Program-made: the position numbers and the translations under genes
Notes under the pieces: generated by a model
Databases searched by the model: none
Told to the model about the DNA's origin: nothing
Seen by the model: the letters and a program-made list of their open reading frames with translations, nothing else
Assembly: GCA_945860375.1 (NCBI GenBank)
Contig: CAMAQR010000012.1
Span: 1-64,000, forward strand
Origin: Pseudorhodobacter antarcticus
GTDB lineage: Bacteria > Pseudomonadota > Alphaproteobacteria > Rhodobacterales > Rhodobacteraceae
DNA length: 64,000 nt
Direction: 5' to 3'
In this document: piece by piece, positions 63,138-64,000 of the stretch
Layout of the letters: each line of letters starts with the position of its first letter
How positions within the stretch are numbered: position 1 is the stretch's first letter

Positions 63138-64000
63138 ATGTGCGCCAAGCAAGTCCAAAAGGCACCCACCGAGGTGCAGACCACCGGCCACGTCTGGGAC
63201 GGCATTGAAGAGTACAACAACCCGCTGCCGCGTTGGTGGGTCTGGGTGTTGTACCTGACCATCATCTGGGGCATCGGCTACACCATCGCCTATCCGGCGT
63301 GGCCGTTGATTTCCGGTCACACCCCGGGCGTGATCGGATCTGATCAACGCGCCGATGTGGTGGCAGAAATCAAACGTTTTGATGATGCCAATGCCGAGAT
63401 GAAGGCCAAGCTGGTGTCGGCCGACCTGACTGCCATTCCGGCGGATGAGACGCTGAAAACCTATGCCACTTCGGCCGGGGCTTCGGTGTTCAAGACCTTC
63501 TGCGCCCAGTGCCACGGCTCTGGCGCGGCGGGCGTGCAGGGCAAAGGCTATCCCAACCTGCTGGACGATGACTGGCTGTGGGGCGGAACGATGGCGGACA
63601 TCCACGCCACCATCAGCCACGGCATTCGCAACACCACCGACGCCGACGCGCGTTACTCGCAAATGCCGGCCTTTGGCGTCGATGGCATTCTGGACGCGGC
63701 GCAAATCGGTCAGGTTGTGGACTATGTGCTGCAGCTGTCGGGACAGGACCATGACGCGGCGGCGGCCACGGCGGGTGCGGTGTTGTTCGCCGAAAACTGT
63801 GTTGCCTGTCATGGTGAGGCAGGCTTGGGCGACCGGGTGCAGGGCGCACCGAACCTGACGGATGCGGTCTGGCTTTACGGCGGCAACCGCGCGACGCTGA
63901 AGGAAACCATCGTCAACGCCCGCTTTGGCGTGATGCCGCCTTGGACGAGCCGCCTGTCCGAAGACGAGATCCGTGCTGTGACAACCTATGTCCACAGTCT
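63138..64000 (+). CDS. ccoP: cytochrome-c oxidase, cbb3-type, subunit III (partial, 3' end outside)
   Basis: The dihaem cytochrome c entry subunit; 287 codons are in the window and no stop is reached. A short cytosolic N-terminus ([19 protein letters not shown]), a membrane helix, then two haem sites [10 protein letters not shown] and [13 protein letters not shown], with Met candidates YSQMPAFG and FGVMPPW. GAGGAGG precedes ATG 63138. Confidence 0.96.
   Translation, partial: MCAKQVQKAPTEVQTTGHVWDGIEEYNNPLPRWWVWVLYLTIIWGIGYTIAYPAWPLISGHTPGVIGSDQRADVVAEIKRFDDANAEMKAKLVSADLTAIPADETLKTYATSAGASVFKTFCAQCHGSGAAGVQGKGYPNLLDDDWLWGGTMADIHATISHGIRNTTDADARYSQMPAFGVDGILDAAQIGQVVDYVLQLSGQDHDAAAATAGAVLFAENCVACHGEAGLGDRVQGAPNLTDAVWLYGGNRATLKETIVNARFGVMPPWTSRLSEDEIRAVTTYVHS

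Noticed and set aside
1..64000. CRISPR arrays, prophage genes, toxin-antitoxin pairs, rRNA genes
   Set aside because: No regularly spaced repeats, phage structural motifs, paired toxin-antitoxin genes or rRNA sequence was recognised on either strand.

Overview
The window looks like a chromosomal segment of an alphaproteobacterium of the Rhodobacteraceae (Rhodobacter, Gemmobacter or Paracoccus-like). The basis is established knowledge of several families present together: aapJQMP/bztABCD amino-acid transport, MipZ, the F0-only ATP synthase operon with a b' subunit, the DUF1013/TrcR regulator, ATP12-type assembly factor, ccoNOQP with FnrL boxes, and high G+C coding sequence with strong third-position GC bias. 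No rRNA, CRISPR array, prophage or replication origin was seen; one tRNA gene (Arg, anticodon ACG) is present.

Layout. 1-540: the 3' end of an IS30-family transposase, a possible gene remnant and a promoter. 543-10927: the 3' part of the S10 operon plus the spc and alpha operons (rpmC to rplQ). This cluster is broken after rpmD by a strong terminator and an antisense gene with a HEPN-like motif; rplO-secY-adk then restarts from its own promoter. 11115-16086: a LuxR/LuxI quorum-sensing pair, rarA, crcB, rluC and an ATP12-family gene. 16320-21005: a complete polar amino-acid ABC transporter. 21116-24063 (minus): phosphohistidine phosphatase, ferredoxin-like protein, fatty-acid hydroxylase and argB. 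24281-31598: an SDR gene, then engB, a MOSC protein, yidC, an EAL protein, a decayed stretch, yidD, rnpA and rpmH (all minus). 31868-35609: TVP38 protein, flavin disulfide reductase, histidine kinase and tRNA-Arg. 35657-40152 (minus): lytic transglycosylase, xylA, DMT exporter and LysR regulator. 40520-46566: ffh, GNAT, chorismate mutase, rpsP, rimM, membrane protein, trmD, rplS and rpmE. 46665-49793: secreted protein, mipZ and malonyl-CoA synthetase. 49790-50128: an ArsR regulator. 50345-52958: the F0 ATP synthase operon. 53126-60343: regulators, OmpA lipoprotein, DNA repair genes (Ada-like, nth), adenosine kinase, RNase T2, TrcR and a universal stress protein. 60554-64000: ccoNOQP, the cbb3 high-affinity oxidase, truncated by the window end.

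Functionally the segment is mostly core genome: translation, protein targeting and insertion (secY, ffh, yidC), RNA processing and modification, and energy conservation. The less ordinary content lies in its regulatory architecture. Predicted promoters share a -35/N17/-10 design in which the last -10 base is not T. Two distant loci carry the same palindrome-plus-promoter module. A short intergenic element recurs five times. Two FnrL-type boxes sit upstream of ccoN, and an ArsR gene appears to be autoregulated from an operator over its -35 and may be leaderless. Three very small genes are also annotated (rpmH 44 aa, and 54-aa and 55-aa proteins).
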